A stretch of DNA of 64,000 bases, from positions 1 through 64,000 of the forward strand of contig SCFE01000020.1 of assembly GCA_004352715.1 (NCBI GenBank), in the 5' to 3' direction. A program made the position numbers and the translations under genes. Origin of the DNA: Hofstenia miamia. Its lineage: Eukaryota > Xenacoelomorpha > Acoela. The notes beneath the pieces were generated by a model that worked only from the letters and a program-made list of their open reading frames with translations, did not search any database and was not told the origin of the DNA. The number at the start of each line of letters is the position of its first letter. Position 1 is the first letter of the stretch. This document shows positions 23,283 to 36,200 of this stretch, piece after piece.

Positions 23283-24216
23283 GCATCGCATTGTAAACTA
23301 ATGTATTGATTTCGCTTATTACATATGCTTGTGATCATATTTGTATAAACACTTGTGCATAAAGGATGAAGCATTAACTAGTAATAAACCATACAGCACT
23401 TAATTTTACATCAAATTATATAATATTTACATAACCATTTGTGTATAACTAGGTAATGAAGGCAAGCAAATCATTAATCAAATTGTTACTCAATGCAAAT
23501 ATCCTTTGCATTGCATTTTCAAGTAAGTTTTTTGGTTTTCGTTAAGCCGTTCATTTCACATATTATATTTCAACAGAATTTTTCATTTTTTCAAAAAATT
23601 CTATTTCTAATAAAATCATTTAATTAGTAAATTCGTGAATATTTTGAAGTCACTCTAATGATCCATTTATCAATGTTTTTTCGTGCACCAACATAAAATG
23701 ATGTTCTGATTATTTATTTATATACATTACAAACAATTTTCATGTTCGAATGAAATGTACTTAATATCTCTCTGATTTGTAAATTGCTAAATTACTTTGC
23801 ATACAACCTAAAAAATAATGTAGATTTTCTAGCTTGTAATTGTTCGATGATTCTATCGATAGTCGCAGATGAAAAACCAGTATCACTTAAGTCAAAGTAC
23901 AGTATTTGCATATGTGTTTTAAATATATTGTGATAAGGAAATCAAAATATTTTATTTTTGATATATTTTTTGTTGCCTATTGTTAATTTAGAGATAAAAT
24001 ATTGAGATCTGTAGAATTAAATTGACAATGATGTTTATTATTGAAAACTTAAATACTAATTTTGAAAGTTATCTTTCATGATTTGAAGGTGACATGGGAA
24101 CGGTTTTCTTAAACTTTATATTATTCTGACAGGTTCCAACTTATACTGATATTTGTCATGAGAAGGAAATCTTAAAAATTAGAGCAGCTTTTATTTGAAA
24201 CATATACATTGAATAA
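23281..24216. other. Noncoding stretch
   Basis: No coding or repeat signal recognised. Confidence 0.5.
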
Positions 24217-24440
24217 GATAAGATATTCTATACTCAGATAAGTATTAACAATGATAAACTAGCAATTTATCTGAATAGCTTTATAAAATATGCAAGCATT
24301 CATACAGATACGTACAATAGAAAAAGCATTGTATTTAATAAATCTACCATGCCAGGAATAAATTACTATTAGCATTTCAAGGGCAAGATTTAGAATTTGT
24401 ATCCCAGCCTTTCTTTACCCGACATATACTTTTGCTTAAG
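24217..24440 (-). mobile_element. LINE 3' end, (GATAA)n-tailed family
   Basis: On the minus strand, the C-terminal coding tail (KNIEDITVFLKQKYMSGKER then LGYKF and stop) is followed by a 3' UTR ending in TATAGAATATCTTATCTTAT. The same C-terminus and tail occur at 25463-26547, 29057-29303 and 61297 onward, so it is a 5'-truncated copy. The less clear sequence up to about 24640 may belong to it. Confidence 0.8.
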
Positions 24441-25206
24441 GAAAACTGTAATGTCTTCAATGTTCTTTATATCTTTAGCTAATAAAGTTCCAAGTTCAAA
24501 TAGCGCACTAGAGCCGTTAATAATCCCCAGCACATCTTGCAGGCGATGTGAAATTATTTCTGACGTGGAGAGTTTGGGATATCACATCATTGCAGATATG
24601 CTGATTTCTTCCAATTTGCAATGAAGGAATTTACCCAGATAAAAATCACAGTTATATTGAACTATGAAGTAATTACCTTCTGCACATATCCTATTTTTTA
24701 TTCTACAAATTTAATAGTATAAATGTTGAACAATATAGTCCATTCTTTCGGTGAAAACCTTAGATTGTACAAACTTAAAATATTTGACATGAGGAAAGAA
24801 GGACAATGTCTGAAGCTACTTTTTTGTTGCTTCAGCACTGATTCAGAGTCATATCGGTATTTAACAATAAAAATACATGTTTTCAATGTATAGCAAAATA
24901 CAGCGTTTGACAAATATAAATGGAGTGCTCAATTTGCAAGCATGGATTCGATGAGAGATCCTAATTAGAATAATTTCTTGTTAATTGGAATGGATCTGGA
25001 TCAGAAATTGCGATCCATGGATCCCATGGATATTTTGTGAATGTATAATGTTAGTTGAATAGTAGTGTAATTATAGATCATTGCTGCTTAATTGGATGCA
25101 GTACTCTTATTTGTATTTACAGTATTGGCATTAAAACAATCTTTTCATATGTTGTAAATCAATCTGGTTATCTTCCTACACATTTCTAAGGATGAGCAGA
25201 ATTCAT
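24441..25206. other. Noncoding stretch
   Basis: Up to about 24640 this may still be part of the preceding LINE copy. Beyond that there is no recognised feature; open frames at 24698-24913 have no motifs. Confidence 0.4.
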
Positions 25207-25299
25207 GTTAAGATAAGATAATATAAGAGAATCTTCATTCAGATATATGTTAACAATTGTTAATTATAGGTGCACTGTCTTATTTAAAGTACTATATGC
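25207..25299 (-). mobile_element. Short LINE 3' tail, (GATAA)n family
   Basis: Begins TTAAGATAAGATAATATAAG and continues with the family's 3' UTR (minus-strand sense), cut off abruptly where the CAGTGGCGTAC repeat starts at 25300. It is a very short truncated insertion or one interrupted by the MITE. Confidence 0.65.
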
Positions 25300-25462
25300 A
25301 GTGGCGTACCCAGGGGGGACATGGTGGAATATCCCCCCGCCAGATTTCCAAATTTAATTTTGACTGGATAAATCAACAAATTTTTCGTAAAAAATTGAAA
25401 ATTTAAAATCTAGGATCGTGAAATGCATTTTTAGGGTCTATTTTCTCAATATTTTCAAAAAT
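25300..25462. mobile_element. MITE-like repeat, CAGTGGCGTACC end
   Basis: Starts CAGTGGCGTACCCAGGGGGG and matches the repeat at 14745-14946 in inverted orientation. Its right end is missing because LINE coding sequence begins at about 25463. Confidence 0.65.
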
Positions 25463-26394
25463 TTAATATTTATATAAATGATATGAAGTATCATACCAAG
25501 ACCAATCTCATACAATATGCAGATGATACCTGTGTATTTTATGCAGTCAAATCTGATGATAAGGCAATAAATGAAATTGAGTTAACCTGTCGATCATTAT
25601 GCAATTACTTTTCAATGCATAAATTACGAATTAATGCCGAAAAAACTGAATTTTGTTTACTTAAGCCTCATAATTTTGAAAAAAATCGTCCTAAAAAAAT
25701 TTTAATAGTAAAAAATACCAAAATTCCCGAAGTTACTTCTTTTAAATATTTAGGGGTTACTTTTGACTCAAATTTATTATTTAATGAACATGTTAAATCA
25801 TTACAAAAGAAAATTGCTATTGGTATAAAAACAATAGGCCACGTTCTAAGGCAACTACCAGAAAATGCAATTGTACAACTTCTCCATTCATTGGTAATTA
25901 GCCACTTTAATTATAGTAGTATTCTATTTTCAAACATACGCGAAGAACTAATTAAAAAGCTCGAAACTCAATATAAATGGGCCATTAATGTTTGTAAACG
26001 AAGTTCTAGTGCTTTAAAAAAATATATTTATAAATCAATCCCAAGCCCTAAGCAGTTAATTCAAATAAATACCGCCACTAAATTTTATAAAATTGTAAAA
26101 TTGCTTCCACCCTATAATTGCATAAAAATCCCAGAATTTTCGAACAAGATCAACGAAAGAACAAAAAGATTTACTGTAAACAAGTATAAATCTAAAATAA
26201 AACGAAATTCTTTTATAAATAATGCAATAAGGCAATGGAATGAATTTCCCCAAGAGATCAAATGTATTAAAAATGTAAAACACTTTCGCAAACGTGTTAA
26301 GGAATTAATTCTAAAGCAAAAGTTCATCTGTGGAAAAGCTTGGGTAGGCTACAAATTTTATAATACTGATTATACTACTACTACAAGACTATAA
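25463..26394 (+). pseudogene. LINE reverse transcriptase C-terminal half, open but 5'-truncated
   Basis: An uninterrupted frame of about 310 codons begins in mid-domain with IYINDMK, then NLIQYADDTCVFY (catalytic YADD, motif C). Next come LRINAEKTEFCLL and FKYLGVTFDSNLLF, the thumb-like LPENAIVQLLHSLVISHFNY, and a C-terminal NAIRQWNEFPQEIK, ending ...GKAWVGYKFYN. The 5' two-thirds (endonuclease and fingers) are missing, as expected of incomplete target-primed reverse transcription. No stop codons interrupt it, so this is the youngest copy of its family in the window. It cannot make a working enzyme alone. Confidence 0.9.
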
Positions 26395-26547
26395 TATCCG
26401 TAGCCTAAAATGACGCTTTTCTTGTATATATTTCATGTCTTTTTATTATTTTTGTACATTATTGACGCTATTTAGAGAACTTATCAGTTTCTGAAATTGT
26501 AAATAAAAGTCTCTAAATATAGAATATCTTATCTTATCTTATCTTAT
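26395..26547 (+). mobile_element. LINE 3' UTR and (TTATC)n tail
   Basis: 3' UTR of the preceding copy, ending TAAATATAGAATATCTTATC then three more CTTAT units. This pentanucleotide tail defines the family throughout the window. Confidence 0.85.
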
Positions 26548-26767
26548 CAACCATCGAGCGTCAAACGGAAATGTGGGGCTCATTACTTTGCTACCAAGTC
26601 TCCGTACTACAGTAATGTTAAGAACTCATTAGGGAATGCTTGAGTTTTTAATATTAACATTTAGAATTGATATTATCATTTCCAAAAGAAATTGTAATTG
26701 GAACAATTCGTACTTAATTAGGGTAGCCGTCTTCATAGATTAAAAATGATATTGTATATTTCATTAG
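26548..26767. other. Noncoding stretch
   Basis: Nothing recognised between a LINE tail and the long inverted repeat. Confidence 0.4.
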
Positions 26768-27782
26768 ATATTGCAATTTTTGTAAAATTTCAAACGGAGT
26801 TCGTTAAGTTAAAAACATTAATACATTGTTTATAACAAAGCCACTATATATTCTTAGTTGGTAATATTTTCTTTTCTATAATTGTTTTAGTAAAAACTAG
26901 AATGCCGTTAAATATTAAAGCAATGATATCTTGATGCAGACCTCTTGATTTTGATTTTCCATGTTTTGATGTTAATACTATAGTGTTTTCAAAAATTTTT
27001 TAAACTGTTTTTATTAATGATGGTATGATAGATTTCTTAAATTTTCTGATATCTCTTATAAAAACATGAGTTAGATGGATTGAAAATTGAAAGAAGTTTG
27101 GGTATATCTTTAATTCCTTTCAAGATATAATAGTATTCAAATCACAAAATATTTTCTTCAGAGAGATATAGATTTTGAGATAACCCTTTATGGAATTGAA
27201 TAATGTCTTGTTTTTCAGGAGCTTAATTAATTTTAATAAAAACATGCAGATATATTTCGACTTACAGTCATCGTCAGCTATTGTTTTACCAATTATTCCC
27301 CCTAATTTACTAGGTTTTTAGTAATAATTAAAATTTTCTAAATTTTAAATAGTCGTAAGTTTAATATATACATACGGTCTTTTTTCGTACTCACACTTAT
27401 TAAAATGCTCTCAATGATTTTTAAATAACTTGTTCTTGATGTCTGATTTAAAACTTTCATTCAGAATTTTAGTCCACATTTAATTAGATAATTTGATATA
27501 CTAGAACTGGTCGAAAGTTCTTTAATTCTTCTTGATAATTGCGTACTTGAAAAAAATATTTAAAAAACTATAGAATTAACATCAAAACGTGAAAAAGGAA
27601 AATCAAGAGGTCTATATCAAGATATCATTGTTTTTATATTCATCTGCATTTGAATTTTTGCTAAGAAAGTTATAAAGAAAAAGAAAATATCAAACTAAGA
27701 ATGGCTTTGTTATAAACAATGTATTAATGATTTTAGCGTAACAAACAACGTTAGAAATTTTAAAAAACTGCAATACCTGATT
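26768..27782. mobile_element. Long-armed inverted repeat, about 1 kb
   Basis: The segment 26768-27005 recurs inverted at about 27545-27782. Shared blocks include ATTAATACATTGTTTATAAC, AATGATATCTTGAT, AGACCTCTTGATTTT and GTTTTGATGTTAAT. The arms are about 230 bp at roughly 80-85% identity by eye, with a 540-bp AT-rich middle and no coding region. A non-autonomous DNA transposon or foldback element fits best. Confidence 0.8.
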
Positions 27783-27891
27783 AAATTTTGAAGATATTAG
27801 AAAAAGGGCTAAAACAATTAATTAGATTTTTCAAAATTGCCAGTAAGATTGTTTCAATCTTGGTAACTTATCATAACATTTATATGTCATT

Positions 27892-28370
27892 TTGCCATTT
27901 TTGAAGTTAGACAGAATTTTGAATTTTACAGCCAATAAAATCAATTACGATGTTTCTGCAGTGACTTTAAATGTCAATAATATTAATGTTCCTACTGTAG
28001 GCACTTTCAAGTATTCAGGAGTAACTATTGACTCAAAGTTAAAGTCTCACATCATTTTAATAGTGAAAAAATTAGCTATAGGTCTAAATAGTATGACACT
28101 AGTAGTTAGGCAATTACCACCATGTGCGGTAATTCAATTCTTCCATACTTTCATTATGAGTCCCCTTAATTACGCAAACATTACATTTACTGAGCTAAGC
28201 GAAGTACTTTACAAGGCGATTGATGCTCATAAACATTTAAGATCAAAACTTTTTACATGTGTTAAGTATAAGAAAAATGTGATAAAGAAATCGTTCATTA
28301 ATGTCGCCGTTCGAATCTGGAACTCGCTACCTAAAGAAATTAAAAATACTTAGAAATTATCTTTATTTTA
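27892..28370 (+). pseudogene. LINE C-terminal fragment, split by a nested insertion
   Basis: Plus-strand RT tail of the (GATAA)n family: VGTFKYSGVTIDSKL, MTLVVRQLPPCAVIQFFHTF (compare MTLVVKQLPPCAIVQFFHAF in the 61-kb copy) and NVAVRIWNSLPKEIK. An internal deletion has removed the part between LYKAIDAHKHL and RSKLFTC. It breaks off at about 28370 and resumes at 29057. Confidence 0.85.
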
Positions 28371-28371
28371 A

Positions 28372-29056
28372 AATGAAACACATCAAACTGACTAAATTTA
28401 CAAATATAAAATTCACTTCACTTGCAGAGTTATTTGCGGCATTTCACGGACGTGATAGCTCTGGTGTGGTCTTCCTTTCGTGTTGGTGTTTTTGGTAAGG
28501 GTTGGAGACTTGGGAAATAGATAATGCAAGTAGGAAGCGGAGACAATTTCTAGATTGATGATTTCGTAACGTGTGAACCCGAGAATCATTGAATATGGTA
28601 GACAGTGGAGGTTACAGCAAGAATGCTAGTATTTCTTGAAGAATCTGTTTGGAAAAATAAACGTAAATCTATCAATATCTTTTAGTGACTGGTAAACGTT
28701 CCCGGAGACTTGTAGAGGCATAGTCACTTCTTCCAGGTACTAGATTTGATAGTAAATGGCCCTCATAGTACATTCTCTTCAACAGCTTTTCATCTGACTT
28801 TCTCACAATTGTTTCGATAGATTCAAAGTATATCGCAGTCGTATTGCCTTCCTCTGTAGTTTGTCTATGAGTTGCTGTAATGACTTCCTGCATCCTCCCC
28901 ATACTGAGACCGAATAGGTTATGTTTGGCAATATCAACGCAGTGTAAAGTATCTTGAGCTCGCGTAAGGAGTAACCTTGTGCCTTTAACTTATTTAGAAG
29001 GAACATTTTGCTTCTGCATTTTCGTAGAAGCCTTGAGACATGTTCTTCAAATGGCA
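28372..29056 (-). mobile_element. LINE fragment of another family, nested
   Basis: Minus-strand coding from 29056: PFEEHVSRLLRKCRSKMFLL then LRELKILYTALILPNITYSV then SVWGG, the post-palm region of CR1/L2/Jockey-type RTs (PxxxHI...RxxLLRRLR...YxSxIRPxLEYASxVW). It is followed by a decayed C-terminus down to about 28690. It lies between the two halves of the (GATAA)n LINE copy and so inserted later. The portion 28372-28670 has no clear coding match. Confidence 0.75.
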
Positions 29057-29303
29057 AGGCTTAAAATTTAAAATCTTCCTTAAGCAAACATATTTATGGT
29101 AAATCATGGTTAGGATAAAAATTTTACAACAATAACTCGCTATTAATATAGCACTAGTAATTTATCCGTAACCTGGAAGATTGGTTTTTGTAATTTATGT
29201 GGTTTAAATATATGTGCTTTGTGATTAATTGACGCTATTCAGATAAATTATAGGTGATTTAATTGTGAACATTTATCTGAATAAAGAATCACTTATCTTA
29301 TCT
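29057..29303 (+). mobile_element. Remainder of the interrupted LINE: C-terminus, 3' UTR, tail
   Basis: Continues the 27892-28370 copy: HIYGKSWLG then a stop then KFYNN is the family's C-terminus. A 3' UTR follows, with GACGCTATTCAGATAAATTA, and a TTATCTTATC tail at 29293-29302. Confidence 0.8.
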
Positions 29304-30197
29304 CTGTAAGTGTTAGTTATCCGAGACTTATTAGAAACATTTGTTACTGTACTTCATAAAGATTCAACAGTTATTTTTTCAAGGAAAAGTAAATGCACCC
29401 AATCATATGTGCATATCCGTTACCTTCATTACAATGAATTAATTTTTTTGAAAAAAACCGATTTTATTATTCATACAATCTTTCAACACACAGATAATTG
29501 GCATGAAGAAAAAGTAAGAAATTATTGAAGCACAGAATTGAAATATAGTGTTAGTGGAGTAATTGACTAGTTAGATAATTTGAGCATTGTAAACCTATTT
29601 TGTTTGAAACCAATAAATTAAACTATAAATAATAAGTAAAATTGTATAGTCAAAAATTAATTTTTAAGTTGAACGATGATATTCAATTTTTCAGAAAACT
29701 TGCTTTCATCACAAATTTCAACTTTATCCCAGGCTATTTAAACACTTTTATAAAAATTTACTGAAATCAATACTATTAGTAAATTCAGATATAGAAAATA
29801 TATGTTATGAACACGCAAATTTAAAATTTATGATTCTTATTTGTGTTGTATGTGAAAACAAAATAAAATTTTTAAATTCTTTATTAAAATAAATATCTGA
29901 AACGGGAGATAAAATCAATCAGTATCAGAAAGTAAAAATAGTGAAATATATATGTATGTATTTGTCATTGAAATAAAATTCTAAAAAATTAGAGCAATTG
30001 GCGAAAAATTGCTTTACTGCACATTCTAGTGGGAAGCGACCACCGGTAGAGGGCCTGCAGCCATAAGCAATTAACTAAATACACATACATAGAAAAGTAA
30101 CATAAATCTACAAACTCTGATTGCTAGTTTTACAAAAAATAAAAATGCAGCGATTGAACAAACGCTTCGCCAATGTAAGCGCAGCAGCTGTTAAAAA
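29304..30197. other. Region downstream of the zinc-knuckle gene
   Basis: Holds the presumed 3' UTR of the minus-strand gene that stops at 30198. A minus-strand AATAAA lies at 29880-29885, about 315 bases past the stop, and is a plausible polyadenylation signal. The open frame at 29310-29528 has no motif. Confidence 0.4.
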
Positions 30198-30286
30198 TCA
30201 CACAGTCTTTGAGCTCTGCTGATCCGGGAAGTTCTTTTGAACTAAATTTAGGGTGATGGGTTCATCATCAAATTTGAGATGATAGC
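30198..30286 (-). CDS. ZCCHC14: ZCCHC2/14-like gene, terminal exon
   Basis: 89 bases, phase 1 to stop, acceptor CATATTTTAG|GC. Encodes GYHLKFDDEPITLNLVQKNF and eight or so more residues before TGA. The short tail with an aromatic-basic (Y.L.F) segment right after the zinc knuckle mirrors the RLKY segment of vertebrate family members. Confidence 0.82.
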
Positions 30287-33200
30287 CTAAAATATGAATA
30301 CATTAAAATTGAATTGTGAAACCTTCAAAAACAAGGAATAAACAAACTATCCACAAACAAATATTACATATATTAAATTTTTATACTTAATACCACAAAT
30401 AAACTATTATAAAAATGCTATACAAAGAATTACTTTGAATAAAACTATTTCAGTAGTAGAAACAATCTGTATATTTCATTTGTATAGTTAAATTAGTATT
30501 GCATTTTTAAGAAACTTCGAAAAGCATCTTCAATAATTCAAACATACGTTTACAAAAGATTAGTACTTAATCAGAATAAAGTCAAAGAGTAATTTTATCT
30601 GACTATTGAAACTGTTAAATGCATTGATAGTGAATTTATTTAACAATTTCATATTTTCAAATCATTCTATGTTCACCAAAAAACTTAATACTGTTTTTTG
30701 AATGCAACTAATTAAAATGACGTTATATCATTTAGGAGGACTTAGATATCGTCAAATAGCGTGGTAAAATGTGTCCAATAAGTAAAAGATTTAATGCATT
30801 AAATAATAGCTGTGCAGTTAGGAAACGTAAAACAAAAATTAATAAAAATTAACCGCATTGTCAACAAATGCAACAGCCTACGCACCTAATTGAGAGAAGT
30901 TATGACATTTGCATAGCTCGCTTAATTAAACGTTTTGTTGGACAAATGCAGCAGTCACTATTGCTTTCCTTAACTGAATTGCAGCAGGCGCTGCTGTCTC
31001 CAAAATACAATTCTTAAAAAGAACAAATCATCGACGTTATTTGTTCTATTTTATGTAATACGTTACTTAGATTGGAAATATTTAATGAAACAGGGACGTT
31101 CTAAACAAGGCAAGAGGGCAGATCATTTTTGAAGAACTGGGCAACATACTAGAGAAAAGTAAACAAATCTTTCGGCTCTTGTGTACCACCTCTAACCTCT
31201 ACAATAAATACATATACAATAATTTTTCCGTTTTCCGAATTTTTGCCGGAAATTCTGAACAGGCAACGTTTACAAAAAATTTTAAGTACTAATAGCAATA
31301 AGCATGTTAAATAACTTTGATAAACAACAATATATTTCTAAACATCGAACACATTGAAAAATATCATACCTGGCCGAATATATTCGTCAATAGAGGGCTC
31401 ACTGCATTGCCTGGCGCTGTGACCCTCCTTTCCGCAATTGTAACACGAAGGTATTTTCTTAGTAGATTCCTTAACATGCCGCATATACTGAGATTGCACA
31501 CTCCTATTGCTGCAAGGGAACACTGCGTTTGACGGCACGTAAGTCGGCAAAAAATTGATGACACCCGAATTCACAAGCACCCCATGACTGTATTGTGCGA
31601 GTTGATGGCGCGTTGACAACTTTTCTGAAGTGTTGTAGACAAGGCCATTGTGACCCGAAAAAGGAACCTAAGTGGCTGTTAAAAACAAATGTCACACGAC
31701 TTTCAATAAAACCCAAAAACAAAAATAGGACTCATTATCAAGGTTCTGGAGGGACGCAATTCTAATGAGCCCAATCCCACGGCGCAAGTCTAATTTTGGC
31801 CTAAATTATGAAAATTAAAGCAGTCGCATGATAAACGGGCCCAATAAATGCAATGGAACTAAACGGCTCGCAGAATCATATTTATGACGTAATTTAGCAT
31901 AGTAATACTCGTAATATCAATAACCACAAAGAAAAGGCACTTTAGACGCTAACCTGAGAAGAAATGTTATTGACACCTTTAACAATATCAGATGCTAAAG
32001 GTTTAGTAGAAGGCACAGTGGAAGCAGGAGAACCGTTGCTGTTCGTGAAACAACCCGGTGGAAGAACGGGTACATCGGGAGAGTTCTTCACCGCATAGTT
32101 TAGCATTGGATACTGCTCACCATTGTGTGGTGTAGCAGTGGGGGAGACATCGTGATCATTGAAACCTTTGCCAGGTGGTGCCGCCCGGCTGATTGACAGC
32201 GAAGTAGGAGTTGGTAACTTTGAGTCTAAAATATTTTGATTGAATTGAAGATGGAGTATCGTATATATTGCCTCTACTCCTCAAACTGCTTAAAATATTG
32301 CCGAGCACAGCATAGTTATTCAAAAACGGCAATCTGGATTTCAAAAATATTGTAACAGATAGTTCATATATTTCACCTCGAAGTAGCTTTGCACTACATA
32401 CCGAATTTTAACCAACACACAAAAAGTATTTCTGAGAAATTAAATTGGGCTGGTTTTGAAGCACTGGACCCTCTAAGCCGTTAATTAATAATAAGTGAAC
32501 AAAGATGCGTCATCCTTAAGTGCTTTGCATCCTCAGCGAATAATTTTTAAATAGTTCACATTTTAATAAGAAATGATGGAACCGTATATGTATGCAACAC
32601 GGTCATTAAGATGCTAATTGTATTTATCCCAGAAGGATTTTTATTTAAATTAGCATCAGTTAGTTAATTTCAACTGATTTCTATCAATAAAACTGCAAAA
32701 GAGATCGACAATATATTGTGGGGGTAACAACAAACCTTGAATGCTTCAAGGCAAGTAAGGAAATATTCTCACAAATCACTGAGCAATGCTTATAAAAGGA
32801 AAAATAAAATAACATAAAAGAATGAGAAGCGAAATCACAATGAACAGATAAATTAGAATTTACAAGAAATTGACAACACAAACAATAGACGCGTTGCTAA
32901 TTCATAAATTACTGTCAAGTAATTAACGCCAGATGGGATTGTTCCGTCAAATGCATCATATCAAATGTACACAAATAAGTTCAACGCTATAAAAGATATG
33001 GAAAAAATTCAAGAATCTCGAGGTGAATTACACAAATAATAAATATCAAACACCAAATTCAGCATAATTGCCACGAACTACGATGTACGCGTTGGAAATC
33101 CTGAATGTGTGCTTTACATATAATACAAGCTTCATTTAAGAACTTGATTTCAATATAGTCCCAAAATATTGATTATCACACATTTATTCTAACTTTACGG

Positions 33201-36200
33201 ATCTTTACTCAATGCATAACGTGGTGATATTTTTACGAAAAAATGGATCTTACTATGTACGCCAAATCTCTTGAAACTTTGGATAAGGAAAAAACTCATA
33301 GAGGAGAGTACATTATACACCTGGGAACAAAAACTGGTAAGATCTAGGACTGCAACATTACTAGCAAATCATAAATTGAGCAGACCCGATTTTCGAAAGG
33401 GCAATTTGAAATACATTAGAAAAAAAATAAATTGAAAACTTAAACTTTGTAAATGATAAAAAACCTCTGTAAACTTAACCAGTTCTGCATAGTTGCCTAA
33501 TGCAATACTTCCAACGCTATAATTCTGTCTGCTGCAACTGCAATAATAATAAAAATATCCGAAAAATAGGCTTTGCAACAAGTTTACATATTGATTGAAT
33601 GCCTGTGTTCAAAAATCAATCAAAATCTGAATTCAAATACTTACTAAACTTTTGAGTTTTAAATATAAGAGCAAGTACAATAGTTTTGATAAACAAATAG
33701 TGTATGTAGCATATTCTATATTGATAGCAAAATCTTAAAAATAATTACAAACACTATTTAAATTATTAGCTACTTTATAAAATTAGAGCCAAATAAAGGT
33801 ACAGTCACTCCTGAACAATTCCTAGAAACTAGTATGTCGCAACTTCTTATGCGCGCAATGAAAATAGCGATGGAATTATCTTGCTTTCCACGCATAACTT
33901 CCCTTCAGTGTGCGCTTAACCTTAAACATTTCCATCAGAACATTTACAGTGTGCAATACCGAGACAAGAAACAAGCTGTTTGCATGTATTTCTTAAAAGC
34001 AATCTAGACCAACTATTGGATGGAATGTTGAATTCTTTCATTTTCCCCAATTCGTGACCAAAAGGACATATAATCTATGTCGATTTACAATTTGTACGGA
34101 AATATTAAAAGATTGCGCAACAACAATCTACCTTCCGGCCCATTACATTCTATTACCAGAACTCCTAAATCATTGATTTATAGACATTTTACAAAATTCA
34201 ACATTGGAAAACAAAATCTACGCCAACTATATTCGAAGCGATTTCATGTACAATACTGGTTTATTGTGTGATTATCAAGACCAAATGAGAAATATTGTTT
34301 TAGTGTATATTTAGATATAAACTGTTAATTTAAAAATACACTAATAAACTGAAAATAACCCTAATTTGGGAATGTTTTAGTACAAATGAGAAGAACAAAG
34401 CATACAAAAGTGATGGATAAATACTTAGTAGGCATGTTAATCAAGTTGAAATAATGAACTACAGACCGGATTTCTGTGAAGAAATGGGAGAACTCAACGG
34501 CGGGAAAGACTCTGAATTTTCGAAAAATGATTCATGCGGTTCGTGTTTACTATGCAGCAAATACAGCACCTCATCACTAAATAAAAGTTAAGCAAAATCT
34601 ATGGAGAAAAAACTCACGAATGAAGCTCGCGTCTGTGATCATTGTCCTAAAAGTAAGTGTTTAAGCTTAATTGATAACACATCGTTGATTGCTGATCTTC
34701 ATTGAAAAAACTTTCACATTTCTTAGGTTCTTTCACAATAAACAAATTTCGTTGCTAGAGTGGGCTAAGTTCTTATTTGAAAAGCAAATTAGATGTGCTT
34801 TCATTATAGATCTACAAATATATCCGACATATTATTAAACGGAGGCCTGGGTGTCAAATTTTTAACATTTTCCAAAATATATTATAATACGTATACATGC
34901 ATGCAATATAATGCACACATAAATGCTTAGAAAAACAAATTTTTTGCCCAATTATTTTCAAATCACCTCCTTATACAAATTTGTGTTCGTCCCTGATATA
35001 AAGCAATAGATACGAATAAAATGCTTTGAGCTTCAACTTGGCGCACTTAATGACGATGGCATTGAGTTCTTTTCCACAAAGAAATATATTGTCATGGCAA
35101 TTGTCTGTCAGTACAATTAATGCAATTTATTATTACAGCTTAATCTGATATTATCGTACGCTTTTCTTCAAACAACAGCCAACATCAAAAGAATGTCACA
35201 CTACAAGCACAAATCAACAAAGTAATAAAATACGTATCACTGAAAATTGGCATAATATTGGGATTCATATTAAGCATTTATAATAATCACGGAAATAAAA
35301 ACCCAGTGACATTTTTTACTATATATTGTATAAAACTGGTGTTCTTATGAGGGTAAAATTGACCCCAGGGGTGAACTTCGGGATTCAAGGTGTGAATTAT
35401 GACCTCGGATGAAAGCGATGCTGGAGATACCCTGGGGACATTGAAATCTTGGAATGAGATTTTGACAAATAGCATAAGAGGTGAATCGGACAATCAAGCC
35501 TAAGAACCACTGGTAAAAGAGAATGTAAGTGTTTTATATTCGTAAGATAGCAACTATATAAAGGTATTGCTTCATTATTTGTTACACTAAATATTTTCAA
35601 ATTACAGAAAATAGCTTTTAAGTTCATAAATTTAAAGCTTCAAATTTTACAATCAAAAAATTATAAAAATTGCAACAAGTTTCATTTTCACTACAACTAA
35701 AAGGCACTAGTGACAATGTATATTACCGTTTGTTAAAATTATTTAATAGCTACAACCAAAAAGCGATGCAATGCTTTGTTTGTAAAATTTTTCTTTATCA
35801 ATCTTAGGAGACGTTTTAAGTCAATGAAAATAATTGTATAACAAATTGAGAAAGGTATTTTATGATAGCAATTTTTGTAAAATGGCAACCATATTAACAA
35901 ATCATAGGATATTAGTTTCTTCACGTACATGGAACAAATAAAAATAACGCGGTAACTAGCTTGTTAATATGTTTAAAATTAAGATGCCATATAAACATTA
36001 AATTTTTTGTATCAAATGGAAAATCTTAAATTTAGCCACAGGATGTTCATATTCCAAATATGTTTTATTGTGTGCAAAAAATGGTAGCTGAAGGCGAATT
36101 ATACTGAATATGCAGGCACATTTGACCGTTAGTTTTTGGACAGAAATTAATAATGCTATTGCTAAACTACACACACATTTTTTACAAGTGAAAAACACTT

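Noticed and set aside
32226-32344. Extra coding exon of the zinc-knuckle gene (open in a minus frame)
   Set aside because: Its frame does not join the verified exon at 32225, and the exon at 34467-34576 already supplies the correct phase. Kept only as a remark.
34453-34593. Small plus-strand ORF with a CxxCxxC motif
   Set aside because: Same bases are a minus-strand exon with good splice sites and matching phases.
35380-35502. Exon of the zinc-knuckle gene with acceptor GTTCTTAG|GC
   Set aside because: Phase 0, required after 39713, meets TGA as the second codon.
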